From CAZGQY01 sp964528035 (GTDB taxonomy: Bacteria; Pseudomonadota; Gammaproteobacteria; Methylococcales; UBA1147), in contig CAZGQY010000045.1 of NCBI GenBank assembly GCA_964528035.1, positions 1-23,591 on the forward strand: a stretch of 23,591 nt of DNA, given 5' to 3'. Positions 8,125-17,761 of the stretch are shown piece by piece. The position numbers and the translations under genes were made by a program. Numbering within the stretch: position 1 is the first letter of the stretch; each line of letters opens with the position of its first letter. The notes beneath the pieces were generated by a model. The model was not told the DNA's origin, made no database searches, and was given only the letters and a program-made list of their open reading frames with translations.

Positions 8125-9189
8125 TCAATAGACTCTATGGATAAGAACCGCAGCTACGAGCAGGAACACTGAACCGGGTATGATGGCTGCTATCATGGGG
8201 TCAAAATTGTAAACCAGACCTACATGTCCCACCAGTCTATCCATAATAATAAAACTCAAACCAATGATAACTCCCGCCAGAACACGCTGTCCCATGGTTA
8301 TTGTTCTGCTTACGTTTAGTACGAATGGTACAGCGATTAATAACATAATTAGTGTAACCACAGGGTTAAAAATTCGTCGCCAGAAAGCCAGCTCAAATTG
8401 GTGAGTTTGCTGGCCATTTTCGCGCGAAAATTGTATGTATTTTGCGAGTCCGTAGATGGATAAATTGTTCGGTCTAACTACAACTACACTCAATAGTTCG
8501 GGGTTGATGACGGATTCCCAGCTTGTTTCAATAAATTTTTTTACAACCACACTGTTGGTCTCAAATTTGGTTTCCTGCACATCGTGTAGGGTCCATCTTC
8601 CATCAGAATAGTGTGCTTTATCCGCATGTAAAACTGTGTTTAATTCGTGGTCTTTATTTAGAGCATAGATATTTACGTTGCCAAGATTATGTCGGTCTTC
8701 TATTTGCCTTATATTGATGAATGACTCGCCATCGCGAGTCCAAAATCCGTAGATTGACCAGGATGCAATCTGATTATTTTTTTTGGTCGATTTGTATTCT
8801 TTCGCTGTCCTATCGGCAATGGGAGCAATAAATTCACCGATTAGCATTGCAACACCGACCAACAACAAGCCAATACGCAACATACTCCAAATAATATCAA
8901 AGACTGATACGCCCGCTGCGCGCATTGCGACAAATTCTCGATTATTCGCCATAGCTCCCAACGAGAACATTGTTCCCACTAATGTTGCTGCTGGAAATAA
9001 ATCATAAAATACGGACGGGGTTGTTAAGCAGACGTATTTAATGATTTGCCAAAAGCCGTATTGGCCTTCTCCAATAGAACGCATTTCATCCGCTAAGGTG
9101 AAAAATTCAACTAAAGTAACCAAAATGATTGTTGCAGCAAGTGCCCCTTTTGCTACTTCTTTAGCCATGTATTTATTGAGGATTCTCAA
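8125..9189 (-). CDS. lptG: LPS export ABC transporter permease LptG
   Basis: Inner-membrane permease of the LptB2FGC complex that extracts lipopolysaccharide and passes it to the periplasmic bridge. The 354-aa length fits. It has the YjgP/YjgQ layout: N-terminal helices (14-33, 60-85, 100-122), a periplasmic beta-jellyroll domain with GFWTRDGESFINI and VNIYALNKDHEL, and three C-terminal helices from about 270. The segment ANNREFVAMRAAGVS is the coupling-helix region that contacts LptB. The start is TTG at 9189, giving RILNKYMAKEV in register with known LptG N-termini; the ATG seven codons later would cut into the first helix. It follows lptF on the same strand after 75 nt. Confidence 0.94.
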   Translation of the reverse strand: MRILNKYMAKEVAKGALAATIILVTLVEFFTLADEMRSIGEGQYGFWQIIKYVCLTTPSVFYDLFPAATLVGTMFSLGAMANNREFVAMRAAGVSVFDIIWSMLRIGLLLVGVAMLIGEFIAPIADRTAKEYKSTKKNNQIASWSIYGFWTRDGESFINIRQIEDRHNLGNVNIYALNKDHELNTVLHADKAHYSDGRWTLHDVQETKFETNSVVVKKFIETSWESVINPELLSVVVVRPNNLSIYGLAKYIQFSRENGQQTHQFELAFWRRIFNPVVTLIMLLIAVPFVLNVSRTITMGQRVLAGVIIGLSFIIMDRLVGHVGLVYNFDPMIAAIIPGSVFLLVAAVLIHRVY

Positions 9190-9264
9190 ATTATTGCCTG
9201 TATGGAATAGTGGTGGGTAGTACTAAAACCTAGCTTCAGTATGTAGAATGTTAAAAGCCATAAT

Positions 9265-10425
9265 TTAGACGGGTTTGTTTAATAGCATTAGTGAGGTTTT
9301 TTCGGTAAATATACGGCAACACCAATATAACCCTAGTTGGCGAATAATGATAAATAGAGCCAGGATCAGCATGAGCCCATAAACCCACCAAAACCCGATT
9401 GAGGTGTCGACTTTTCCGTCGATAATCCAGCTTTGAGCAATGCTCAATGTGTTTTTGTAAATTAAAAAAATTAAAAAAGCCAAAGCGATGTTTCCGTAAA
9501 TTCCACCGCGAGGTGAAGCGCGGGCGATTGGAATGGCCAGAATTGTTAATATGAGCATGCCAAGGGGAATTGATAAACGTTGTTGAAATTCAACAATATC
9601 TTTGGGATCTGACGATTCGAATAATTCAAGGCTTGGTTTTGCTTCCCGGTGTAATCCGGTAATAATATTGGTTGTTTCACCGACACGTACTGCGTATTCA
9701 GAAAACTGGGTAATCTCGAAATCTGCCTGTCCGGGTATGCCTTGATATCGCTTGCCATTCTGCAGAACTAAAAATCGTGCGCCGTCGACAATTTCTACAA
9801 ATCCTGTTTTTGACAAAACCACATTGAGTTTATTTCCTTTTCGATCTTGGACAAAAATATTATGCATGTTATCGTCATCGTCAATGCTTTCCACGTAAAA
9901 TACAATGTCTCCTCGACTGTACTCGTTAAATCGACCGGCTACCAATAATCTTATATCTGCAGTTTCTCTTTCTTTCAGCAAGGTTAATGTTGTTTGTTCA
10001 ACAAGCCATGGTTTTAACTGGAAAGATAAAGCTGAAGCAACTAGAGTTAGTGGTATAACAAACAGAAAAACGTATCCATAGATCTTCATCATTCCCACCC
10101 CGCCACTTCCTAAAGCTGCCATTTCGTTATCCCGATACATTCTACCCAGCATGATCAAAATTGATGCAAACAAAACAGAGGGGAACAGTTTGATTGCGAT
10201 TGTCATTAATTTGAAACTTAAGAGAACAAAAATCGTTTCGTTTGAGATCTGACCTTCGAATGCTTTGCTCAATATGCTTGCAAATTGCTTGCTAATTAAA
10301 ATTAATAGCAGCACACTCATTACTGCAATAAAAATTTTTAATAAATCAACGGTAATCATCCGTGCCAGCACACTGACTAATTTACCCGGTACGTTGAAAT
10401 CAGTTTCGTCTCGTTGAATGCTCAT
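9265..10425 (-). CDS. lptF: LPS export ABC transporter permease LptF
   Basis: Partner of LptG in the lipopolysaccharide transporter. Family hallmarks are the first helix (MITVDLLKIFIAVMSVLLLI), the coupling segment MLGRMYRDNEMAALGSGGVGMMK, and the periplasmic domain with VAGRFNEYSRGDIVFYVESID. The C-terminal helices follow LSIPLGMLILTILAIPIARASPRGG. The start is uncertain. The frame is open to a TTG at 10461. The first ATG is at 10425 (used here). Alignment to known LptF starts would favour a GTG near 10371 or the ATG at 10359. None has a strong Shine-Dalgarno. The gene is divergent from pepA, the usual gammaproteobacterial arrangement. Confidence 0.93.
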   Translation of the reverse strand: MSIQRDETDFNVPGKLVSVLARMITVDLLKIFIAVMSVLLLILISKQFASILSKAFEGQISNETIFVLLSFKLMTIAIKLFPSVLFASILIMLGRMYRDNEMAALGSGGVGMMKIYGYVFLFVIPLTLVASALSFQLKPWLVEQTTLTLLKERETADIRLLVAGRFNEYSRGDIVFYVESIDDDDNMHNIFVQDRKGNKLNVVLSKTGFVEIVDGARFLVLQNGKRYQGIPGQADFEITQFSEYAVRVGETTNIITGLHREAKPSLELFESSDPKDIVEFQQRLSIPLGMLILTILAIPIARASPRGGIYGNIALAFLIFLIYKNTLSIAQSWIIDGKVDTSIGFWWVYGLMLILALFIIIRQLGLYWCCRIFTEKTSLMLLNKPV

Positions 10426-10641
10426 ATCTGATTTTAAAGCTAGTATTGTGAGAAAATACAATCGTTCTATAATTGAAAAGACATTAGGCTTTTCGTCACA
10501 ATGGGTGTTAGGGCGTTTCCGACTGGGTCATCTTCTAACCTTGTCGTAGAATAGCAGGATGACACGCTTCGTGTATGCAGACTAATGTCTCATAATAAAC
10601 GAATAAAACCTACAAAATTAATACCATCACAAGGATTAAGC

Positions 10642-12138
10642 ATGAAATTCAAAACCTTTACTGGCGCGTTGGAGAAAAAATCTTGCGATTGTCTTATTCT
10701 TGGGGTGTACGAAAATATGTCTCTCAGCCACTCTGCAGAAGATTTAGATGCCACGTGCGATGGACTCATTACCAGCGTTCTAAAACGTGAGAAGAATTCT
10801 GGCCGCCCGGGGAAGACATTACTGTTGAATTATTTTCCAGTTTGCAAGGCACAACGAGTTCTTCTTGTTGGGCTGGGCATAAAACAAAAAACTACTGAAA
10901 GAGACTTTAGGAAGGCAATTCGTTCTACCTATAAAGTGTTGCATGAGAATTCTATTGTGACTTCGGTTATTGCTTTGCTCGAAGTACCGGTAATCAGTAA
11001 ATCAACAGACTGGAAAGCTCGACAAATAGCTGAAATATTTGAATTATGTTCCTATAGATTTACCGCACTTAAATCCGATAAAAAAGATGATAAAGCGATT
11101 AATCAAAGCTTGTTATATTCCTCGTCCAGAAAAGATTCTGCTGCGATAAACGCGGGTATTCAGCAGGGGTTCGCAATCGCAGAAGGCGCAAATCTGGCAA
11201 AAGAACTCTCAAATTTACCCGGAAATGTTTGTACCCCGACTTACCTTGCTGAACAAGCAGTGGCTCTTGGAAAAGCCAAAAAATCTATATCTGTAAAAGT
11301 TCTGGAAGAAAAAGAAATGGAGAAGCTCGGTATGGGGGCTCTTCTTTCGGTGTCAAAGGGTAGCAGGGAACCGGCCAAACTTATTGTTATGGAATATAAA
11401 AAAGGACCCAAAGATTCTAAACCAGCAATATTGGTTGGTAAAGGATTAACATTTGATGCTGGAGGTATATCCATAAAACCGGCAGCCGCTATGGATGAAA
11501 TGAAATATGACATGTGCGGTGGAGCCAGTGTTATAGGTACACTATCGGCAATAGCAACAATGGAATTGCCTATTAATCTTATTGGAATAGTCGCATCGTC
11601 AGAAAATTTACCGGATGGAAATGCAAATAAACCGGGCGATATTGTTACCAGTATGTCAGGAAAGACCATAGAAATTTTAAATACCGACGCTGAGGGTCGT
11701 CTCATTTTATGCGACTCACTGACCTATGCTGAACGTTATAACCCGGACGTGGTCATTGATCTGGCGACCCTGACAGGTGCATGTATAATTGCTTTAGGGC
11801 GCCATCCCAGTGGTTTACTGGGCAACGATGATACATTGTGTAATGCGCTTATAGATGCGGGAAATGATGCGATGGATCGAGTCTGGAGGTTGCCTTTGTG
11901 GGATGAATATCAAGATCAGTTGCGATCTAATTTTGCTGATATAGCGAATATAGGTGGCCGCGATGCGGGGACGATTACCGCCGGCTGTTTTCTATCACGA
12001 TTTACTGGGAAATTTAGATGGGCTCATATTGATATTGCAGGTACTGCCTGGGTCTCGGGCAAAGACAAAGGTGCCACAGGGAGACCGGTACCACTGTTGT
12101 CTCAGTATTTTATTAATCAGCTTGAGGCAGGCAATTAG
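10642..12138 (+). CDS. pepA: leucyl aminopeptidase (cytosol aminopeptidase)
   Basis: M17-family metallopeptidase that removes N-terminal residues; in E. coli it also binds DNA in Xer recombination and carAB control. The metal-binding and catalytic stretches are VGKGLTFDAGGISIKP, MDEMKYDMCGGA and the signature NTDAEGRL (residues 347-354 from this start). DLATLTGAC and SNFADIANIGGR follow. The frame is open from an ATG at 10585, but I choose the ATG at 10642. It has AAGGA at a 7-nt spacing, gives a 498-aa protein close to the E. coli length, and aligns with known N-termini. The extra 19 residues upstream look non-homologous. Confidence 0.95.
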   Translation: MKFKTFTGALEKKSCDCLILGVYENMSLSHSAEDLDATCDGLITSVLKREKNSGRPGKTLLLNYFPVCKAQRVLLVGLGIKQKTTERDFRKAIRSTYKVLHENSIVTSVIALLEVPVISKSTDWKARQIAEIFELCSYRFTALKSDKKDDKAINQSLLYSSSRKDSAAINAGIQQGFAIAEGANLAKELSNLPGNVCTPTYLAEQAVALGKAKKSISVKVLEEKEMEKLGMGALLSVSKGSREPAKLIVMEYKKGPKDSKPAILVGKGLTFDAGGISIKPAAAMDEMKYDMCGGASVIGTLSAIATMELPINLIGIVASSENLPDGNANKPGDIVTSMSGKTIEILNTDAEGRLILCDSLTYAERYNPDVVIDLATLTGACIIALGRHPSGLLGNDDTLCNALIDAGNDAMDRVWRLPLWDEYQDQLRSNFADIANIGGRDAGTITAGCFLSRFTGKFRWAHIDIAGTAWVSGKDKGATGRPVPLLSQYFINQLEAGN

Positions 12139-12426
12139 GTAGTCAATGTGTATCCAGTACATTTCCGACATTATTTCTCGGTTATTTCAAACTGACAAGC
12201 ATTGATTTTCATCATTGCAGTCACTTGGCGTAGCCACTAGATTTGTGAATAAGTACGGGGTATTTAACAGTTATTTCTTGTTACGGCCTGTTCTCGGATA
12301 CCTTGCTGCGATCTAAGTTTATGTTCGGTATCACGGAAGCAGGTCATTCGTTGTCTTGGATTATCAGTTATCCTTCCCGATTCGCGTCAAACAGACATTT
12401 TGATCGAGCTAATGAGATAAAGAAAT

Positions 12427-12861
12427 ATGCCTCGTGTTGATTTTTATATTCTTGACTCGAGCCATTCTGTGGGTCGGCTACAGTTCGCTTGCCGTTTAAC
12501 CGAAAAAGCGTATCGGTTGCGTCATAAGGTATTTATACTTGTAGAATCTGCGGAACAACAAGCTCACTTAGATAAACTTCTGTGGACATTCCGTGCTGAA
12601 AGCTTTATTCCACATGGTGTAAAAAGAGCAGAAAACAGAGAAGTCTTGCAGCCTGTTGTCATTGGGCTTGATCTCGATACAAATATAAAGTTTGACGTTT
12701 TTATTAATCTGGACTGTACTCGCGACATTGTTCCTGAAATCTTCGACCGTATTATTGAGATTATTGACGAGGATGAAATGATCCGCGAAAGCGGCCGACA
12801 TCGTTACCGTCAATATCAAACGAGAGGTGATACACTGTCGACTCACAAAATTCAGGTCTGA
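12427..12861 (+). CDS. holC: DNA polymerase III chi subunit
   Basis: The chi subunit links the clamp loader, through psi, to single-strand binding protein. The 144-aa protein has the HolC pattern: an N-terminal beta strand (VDFYILD), a helix with ACRLTEKAYRLRHKVFILVES, the segment LDKLLWTFRAESFIPHG, and later VFINLDCTRDIVPEIFDRIIEIIDED. The length is typical. The order pepA-holC-valS is conserved across many gammaproteobacteria and supports the call. It is 288 nt after pepA and 224 nt before valS, so it is not tightly coupled to either. Confidence 0.94.
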   Translation: MPRVDFYILDSSHSVGRLQFACRLTEKAYRLRHKVFILVESAEQQAHLDKLLWTFRAESFIPHGVKRAENREVLQPVVIGLDLDTNIKFDVFINLDCTRDIVPEIFDRIIEIIDEDEMIRESGRHRYRQYQTRGDTLSTHKIQV

Positions 12862-12898
12862 TACGATAGATCGCTTATGCAAACCGAGTTGCGAAGCG

Positions 12899-12926
12899 AG
12901 GACAATAACGAGTATGCCCATATAGT
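12899..12926 (+). promoter_or_regulatory. possible valS promoter
   Basis: AGGACA (12899-12904), a 16-nt spacer and TATAGT (12921-12926). If used, valS has a ~150-nt leader that contains the inverted repeat at 12980-13026. The -35 is weak. Confidence 0.3.
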
Positions 12927-12979
12927 ATAAAGGGCCTTTCCTGCTCCGAAATAGTATTAGCTAATACATGTGGTTAGGG

Positions 12980-13026
12980 TTTCAGTGAGTGTTCGCGGGT
13001 GTTTCCTGGAAGTAAATTCACTGAAA
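12980..13026 (+). repeat. inverted repeat in the valS leader
   Basis: TTTCAGTGA (12980-12988) is repeated as its exact reverse complement TCACTGAAA (13018-13026), 29 nt apart and ending ~60 nt before the valS ATG. It could form a leader RNA hairpin or be a binding site. There is no T-run after it, so it is not a classical terminator. Confidence 0.6.
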
Positions 13027-13085
13027 GCATGCGTGGATTCATTTGTCCATAACTATACGGATCTTTCAATTAATAACAGATACCT

Positions 13086-15845
13086 ATGGAAAAAACTTAC
13101 GACCCTCATACGATAGAACAGCGCTGGTATAACGTTTGGGAAGAAAATGGTTATTTTAGTCCAGGTGCTACCGGTACACCCTACTGCATTATGATCCCGC
13201 CGCCCAATGTGACGGGTAGTCTTCACATGGGACATGCATTTCAGGATACGATTATGGATGCGTTGACCCGGTTTCACCGAATGCGCGGTAATAAAACTCT
13301 GTGGCAGGCAGGCAGTGATCATGCCGGAATCGCAACACAAATGGTTGTCGAGCGACAATTGGCCTCAGAAGGTAAAACGCGACATGACCTCGGCCGGGAA
13401 GCCTTTGTGGACAAGGTTTGGCAATGGAAAGAGCATTCAGGAAACACCATTACTCGCCAGTTGCGAAGAATGGGTTCGTCTCTTGATTGGTCGCGCGAAC
13501 GCTTCACTATGGACGAAGGCTTGTCCAAAGCGGTATGTGAAGTCTTTGTGAAGCTCTATCGCGAGGGTTTGATATACAGGGGTAAACGACTGGTTAATTG
13601 GGATCCGGTATTGCACACAGCTGTTTCTGATCTGGAAGTCATATCCGACGAGGAAAAAGGCTACCTTTGGCATATGCGTTACCCTCTCAGTGACGGTAGT
13701 GGTTTTTTGGTCGTTGCCACTACTCGGCCCGAAACTCTGTTGGGCGATACAGCAGTAGCAGTGCATCCTGATGACTCGCGTTATCAAAAGCTTATTGGAA
13801 AGACCATTGATTTACCTTTAACTGACCGACAAGTCTCAATTATCGCCGATGATTACGTTGATCGGGAATTTGGTTCAGGGTGTGTCAAAATCACTCCAGC
13901 CCACGATTTTAATGATTACGCAATGGGTAAGCGCCATGATCTGTCGATGATCAATATTTTTAGTATCGATGCAAAGTTGAATGAAAATACGCCAACACGG
14001 TTTCAAGGGCTAGATCGGTTTGTAGCACGAAAAAGAATACTGGCAGAATTGGAGGCTGCAAATCTGTTGGAGAAAACTCAGGATCATGTTTTGATGATTC
14101 CCCGGGGGGATCGGTCTGGGGCAATTATCGAACCACTTTTAACTGACCAATGGTTCGTTAAAGCGGCACCTCTTGCAGAACCCGCGATTAAGGCTGTGGA
14201 AGAGGGAAAAATTCGTTTTGTTCCTTCAAATTGGGATAAAACATACTATGAATGGATGAGAAATATTGAAGATTGGTGTATTAGTCGTCAGATCTGGTGG
14301 GGACATCGGATACCCGCCTGGTACGACCAAGACGGTAATATCTATGTTGCGCATAGCGAAGATGAAGTTCGTAGTCAGTATCAATTGTCGGCGGCTGTTC
14401 AACTCAGGCAGGATGAAGATGTATTGGACACTTGGTTTTCATCAGCACTCTGGCCATTTTCAACGCTTGGCTGGCCAGAGAAAACAGAGGAGTTAAATGA
14501 TTTTTATCCGACCAGCGTACTGGTTACGGGATTCGATATTATCTTTTTTTGGGTTGCACGTATGATTATGATGGGTATTAAATTCATGGATGATATCCCC
14601 TTTAAAGAAGTGTATATCCATGGGTTGGTTCGCGATGCCAATGGCCATAAAATGTCCAAAACCAAAGGTAATGTTCTCGATCCAATAGATCTGATCGATG
14701 GAATTGAGTTGGAAGCTTTGGTGAAAAAGCGCACCGCTGGTTTGATGCAGCCACAAATGGCGGAGTCTATTGAAAAGCTAACACGTAAACAGTTTCCTGA
14801 TGGAATTTCATCGTATGGTACCGACGCACTACGGTTTACATTTGCTTCATTGGCATCTACCGGCCGCGATATTCGATTTGATCTGGGTCGAATCGATGGC
14901 TACAGAAACTTTTGCAATAAACTCTGGAACGCAGCCCGGTTTGTTTTACTGAATACTGAAGGGTTGGATACTGGAATAACGAATAGCGATTGTAGTTTTA
15001 GTACTGCGGATCGATGGATTGTTTCAAGATTACAGCAGGTAGAAAAAGCTACGATTGAGTCGATAAATCAGTATCGATTGGATTTAGCTGCTCAACAGCT
15101 CTATGATTTTCTGTGGAACGAATATTGTGATTGGTATCTTGAAATTGCAAAAATTACGCTCCAGGATTGTGATGAATATTCCGCTCGCGGTACACGTCAA
15201 ACATTGGTACGCGTTTTAGAATCGGTTCTTAGGCTGCTGCATCCGTTTATGCCTTTTATAACAGAAGAAATCTGGCAAAGGGTTGCGCCACTGGCAGGCG
15301 TTTGCGGGGAGACAGTATCGCGGCAAGCTTTTCCCGAACCTGATCTTGAGTTAGTCGATGAGCAGGCAATTGCAGAAATCGAGTGGTTGATGGCGTTTAT
15401 CCTCGGAGTTCGTCGAATTCGGGGTGAGATGGATATCAAACCTGGAAAATTATTGCCGGTGCAGTTGCAAAATGGATCTAAGCAGGACAAGTTACGCCTT
15501 CAGCAAACCAGTAAGATACTGAAAAAGTTGGGACGTATTGAAGAAATCTCCTGGCTGTCCAATGATCAGATTCCACCAGAATCCGCAATCTCTCTAGTGG
15601 GAGAACTAAAAATATTAATCCCGATAGCAGGCTTGATTGATAAAGACGCCGAATTGAAACGGATTGAAAAAGAAATTCAAAAACTGGAAAAAGACTTACC
15701 GAGAGTTCAAAATAAGCTGAGTAATCAGGGTTTTCTGGATAAAGCACCTGATTCCGTCATCAATCGAGAAAAGTCGAAGTTGGAGTCTATGCAGTCTGCG
15801 CTCGAAAATCTTCAGCTACAGGCAGTTAAAATTCGAGGGATATAA
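13086..15845 (+). CDS. valS: valyl-tRNA synthetase
   Basis: Class I synthetase that charges tRNA-Val. The 919-aa protein has the HIGH motif as HMGH (residues 47-50, in PPPNVTGSLHMGH) and KMSKT at 522-526. The editing domain between them includes TTRPETLLGDTAVAVHPDD. The tRNA-contacting region is rich in Trp (DWCISRQIWWGHRIPAWY). The C-terminal coiled coil starts near LKRIEKEIQKLEKDL and is specific to ValRS. E. coli ValRS is 951 aa, so the length is normal. It follows holC as in related genomes. I do not see a strong Shine-Dalgarno before the ATG. Confidence 0.98.
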   Translation: MEKTYDPHTIEQRWYNVWEENGYFSPGATGTPYCIMIPPPNVTGSLHMGHAFQDTIMDALTRFHRMRGNKTLWQAGSDHAGIATQMVVERQLASEGKTRHDLGREAFVDKVWQWKEHSGNTITRQLRRMGSSLDWSRERFTMDEGLSKAVCEVFVKLYREGLIYRGKRLVNWDPVLHTAVSDLEVISDEEKGYLWHMRYPLSDGSGFLVVATTRPETLLGDTAVAVHPDDSRYQKLIGKTIDLPLTDRQVSIIADDYVDREFGSGCVKITPAHDFNDYAMGKRHDLSMINIFSIDAKLNENTPTRFQGLDRFVARKRILAELEAANLLEKTQDHVLMIPRGDRSGAIIEPLLTDQWFVKAAPLAEPAIKAVEEGKIRFVPSNWDKTYYEWMRNIEDWCISRQIWWGHRIPAWYDQDGNIYVAHSEDEVRSQYQLSAAVQLRQDEDVLDTWFSSALWPFSTLGWPEKTEELNDFYPTSVLVTGFDIIFFWVARMIMMGIKFMDDIPFKEVYIHGLVRDANGHKMSKTKGNVLDPIDLIDGIELEALVKKRTAGLMQPQMAESIEKLTRKQFPDGISSYGTDALRFTFASLASTGRDIRFDLGRIDGYRNFCNKLWNAARFVLLNTEGLDTGITNSDCSFSTADRWIVSRLQQVEKATIESINQYRLDLAAQQLYDFLWNEYCDWYLEIAKITLQDCDEYSARGTRQTLVRVLESVLRLLHPFMPFITEEIWQRVAPLAGVCGETVSRQAFPEPDLELVDEQAIAEIEWLMAFILGVRRIRGEMDIKPGKLLPVQLQNGSKQDKLRLQQTSKILKKLGRIEEISWLSNDQIPPESAISLVGELKILIPIAGLIDKDAELKRIEKEIQKLEKDLPRVQNKLSNQGFLDKAPDSVINREKSKLESMQSALENLQLQAVKIRGI

Positions 15846-15856
15846 CACTCACAATA

Positions 15857-15938
15857 GTGGTTCTCGTCGGGTTGTAGCCGCCTAATAGGCGATCTGAAAT
15901 TAGAGAGCCACCCAGTACGATAACAATTAGTTTTTTTT
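15857..15938 (+). terminator. imperfect foldback plus T-run after valS
   Basis: GTGGTTCTC (15857-15865) pairs with GAGAGCCAC (15903-15911) with one wobble, and an inner stem CGCC/GGCG lies at 15879-15891. Eight T residues (15931-15938) come 19 nt after the outer stem, not directly. It may end valS transcription, but the spacing is poor for an intrinsic terminator. Confidence 0.35.
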
Positions 15939-16044
15939 GCTTTATGGTGATTATTTACTAGTGTTGGACAAACCTAACGTTTAATCTACTATTAGTACTT
16001 GACCCCCAATAAAATCTAAAGTCAATAGAGTTATTTAATAAAAG

Positions 16045-17757
16045 ATGGTTACGGCAGCAAATAAGATTCATCTTCAGGGCCTTGCAAAAAGTCTCGTCCA
16101 GGTTGGTTTGTTGGACGAAGCCAACGCGCAGACCTATATTGATGAAGCCAAGAAGAAACGCCAACATTTAACCACTTACCTTGTAACCAACAATATACTC
16201 GATAGTTTGGTGATCGCAGCCCACGCCTCTAAAGAATTTGGTGTGCCGTTGTTTGATATTGAAGTGCTGGATTCCAGCACCTCGACGGTTAATTTAGTCA
16301 GTGACAAATTGATTCTGCAACATCACGCCTTACCGCTTTTTAAACGAAGTAATCGGTTGTTTATCGCATTGGCAGATCCAACCAATGTTCAGGCACTTGA
16401 TGAAATCAAATTTCATACTCGTACGAATACTGAAACAATTCTTGTAGAAGAAACCAAGTTGTCGAAAGCGATTGATGTTGCGCTGGAAGCAGCGGATACA
16501 TCAATGACGGATCTTTTGGATGAGGATCTTGATAATCTTGAAATTACAGGGGGTGACGAGGTCGCACAGAGTGACGATGTAGAGGCTGATATCGATGACG
16601 CTCCTGTAGTGCGATTTGTGAATAAGATTTTACTGGATTCTATCAAAAAAGGTACCTCTGATATTCATTTGGAGCCCTACGAAAAATTCTTTAGAATTCG
16701 ATTTCGAAACGATGGAATGTTGCACGAAATTGCCAATCCGCCGGCTAATCTGGCTACTCGGATTATTTCCCGTATTAAGGTAATGTCCAGAATGGATATC
16801 GCGGAGCGCCGCATTCCTCAGGATGGTCGAATTAAAATGGCATTGTCGAAAAATCGGGCAATCGATTTTCGTGTAAATACCTGTCCGACGCTGTTTGGGG
16901 AAAAAATTGTTCTGCGTATTCTTGATCCAACCAGCGCCCAACTCGGTATCGAAAAGCTTGGATTCGAAGAAAAGCAACAAGAAGCATTTCTTAAAGCCAT
17001 TAATAAACCCTATGGTATGGTTCTGGTTACCGGGCCGACCGGTAGTGGAAAAACAGTCTCGCTGTATACAGGTTTGAATATCTTGAATACCGGTGACTCC
17101 AACATATCTACTGCGGAAGATCCTGTCGAAATTACTGTTCCTGGAATCAATCAGGTGAACATGAACCCGAAAGCCGGGATGACTTTTCCAGTGGCACTGC
17201 GCGCATTTTTGCGGCAGGATCCAGACATTATCATGGTTGGCGAAATACGAGACCTGGAAACAGCGGAAATCTCTGTAAAAGCAGCCCAAACCGGGCATTT
17301 GGTTTTGTCTACTCTGCATACTAATGATGCGCCACAAACATTGAACCGGTTGGTTCAAATGGGAGTTCCTGCATACAACATTGCCTCTTCAGTGCTATTA
17401 ATAATGGCCCAGCGCTTAGCCCGACGTCTGTGTGAGCACTGTAAAAAGGAATCCCATCTACCCAAAGATGTGCTGCTGGAAGCCGGTTTTAAGTCAAATG
17501 AATTGAATGGGTTGCATATTTTCGAACCCGTTGGATGTGAGCAGTGCGTAAAAGGCTATAAGGGTCGCGTTGGCATCTATCAAGTGATGCCCATCACAGA
17601 AAAGATCAATCAACTTATCCTTGAAGGTGGAAACGTACTACAATTGAGTGAGCAGGCAAAGGCAGATGGAGTAAATGATCTGCGCGAATCGGGGCTGAAT
17701 AAAGTTCGTATCGGTATAACCAGCCTGGAAGAAATAGACAGAGTCACAAGAGAGTAA
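16045..17757 (+). CDS. pilB: type IV pilus extension ATPase PilB
   Basis: Cytoplasmic hexameric ATPase that powers pilus assembly. The 570-aa protein has the T2SSE N-terminal domain (~1-160). The ATPase core has Walker A GPTGSGKT at 330-337, the Asp box (STAEDPVE), Walker B DIIMVGEIRD at 394-403 and the His box (GHLVLSTLHTND). Two CxxC pairs, Cys463/466 and Cys498/501, are the zinc site typical of PilB and GspE. The downstream pilC and pilD identify it as PilB rather than a type II secretion GspE. It opens a pilB-pilC-pilD operon 199 nt after valS. No pilA precedes it. Confidence 0.97.
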   Translation: MVTAANKIHLQGLAKSLVQVGLLDEANAQTYIDEAKKKRQHLTTYLVTNNILDSLVIAAHASKEFGVPLFDIEVLDSSTSTVNLVSDKLILQHHALPLFKRSNRLFIALADPTNVQALDEIKFHTRTNTETILVEETKLSKAIDVALEAADTSMTDLLDEDLDNLEITGGDEVAQSDDVEADIDDAPVVRFVNKILLDSIKKGTSDIHLEPYEKFFRIRFRNDGMLHEIANPPANLATRIISRIKVMSRMDIAERRIPQDGRIKMALSKNRAIDFRVNTCPTLFGEKIVLRILDPTSAQLGIEKLGFEEKQQEAFLKAINKPYGMVLVTGPTGSGKTVSLYTGLNILNTGDSNISTAEDPVEITVPGINQVNMNPKAGMTFPVALRAFLRQDPDIIMVGEIRDLETAEISVKAAQTGHLVLSTLHTNDAPQTLNRLVQMGVPAYNIASSVLLIMAQRLARRLCEHCKKESHLPKDVLLEAGFKSNELNGLHIFEPVGCEQCVKGYKGRVGIYQVMPITEKINQLILEGGNVLQLSEQAKADGVNDLRESGLNKVRIGITSLEEIDRVTRE

Positions 17758-17761
17758 TTCT

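Noticed and set aside
11241..11705. 154-aa minus-strand open frame across pepA.
   Set aside because: Antisense to the conserved PepA catalytic region with low-complexity Ser/Pro composition; no start signals.
13437..13787. 116-aa minus-strand open frame across valS.
   Set aside because: Antisense shadow of the ValRS catalytic and editing region; composition unlike a real protein.
15960..16044. TTGACC upstream of pilB as a -35 box.
   Set aside because: No -10-like hexamer lies 16-18 nt downstream, and no sigma-54 pattern is present either.
16630..17358. 242-aa minus-strand open frame across pilB.
   Set aside because: It lies wholly antisense to the catalytic core of PilB and has no domain features. 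It is a shadow of the coding frame.
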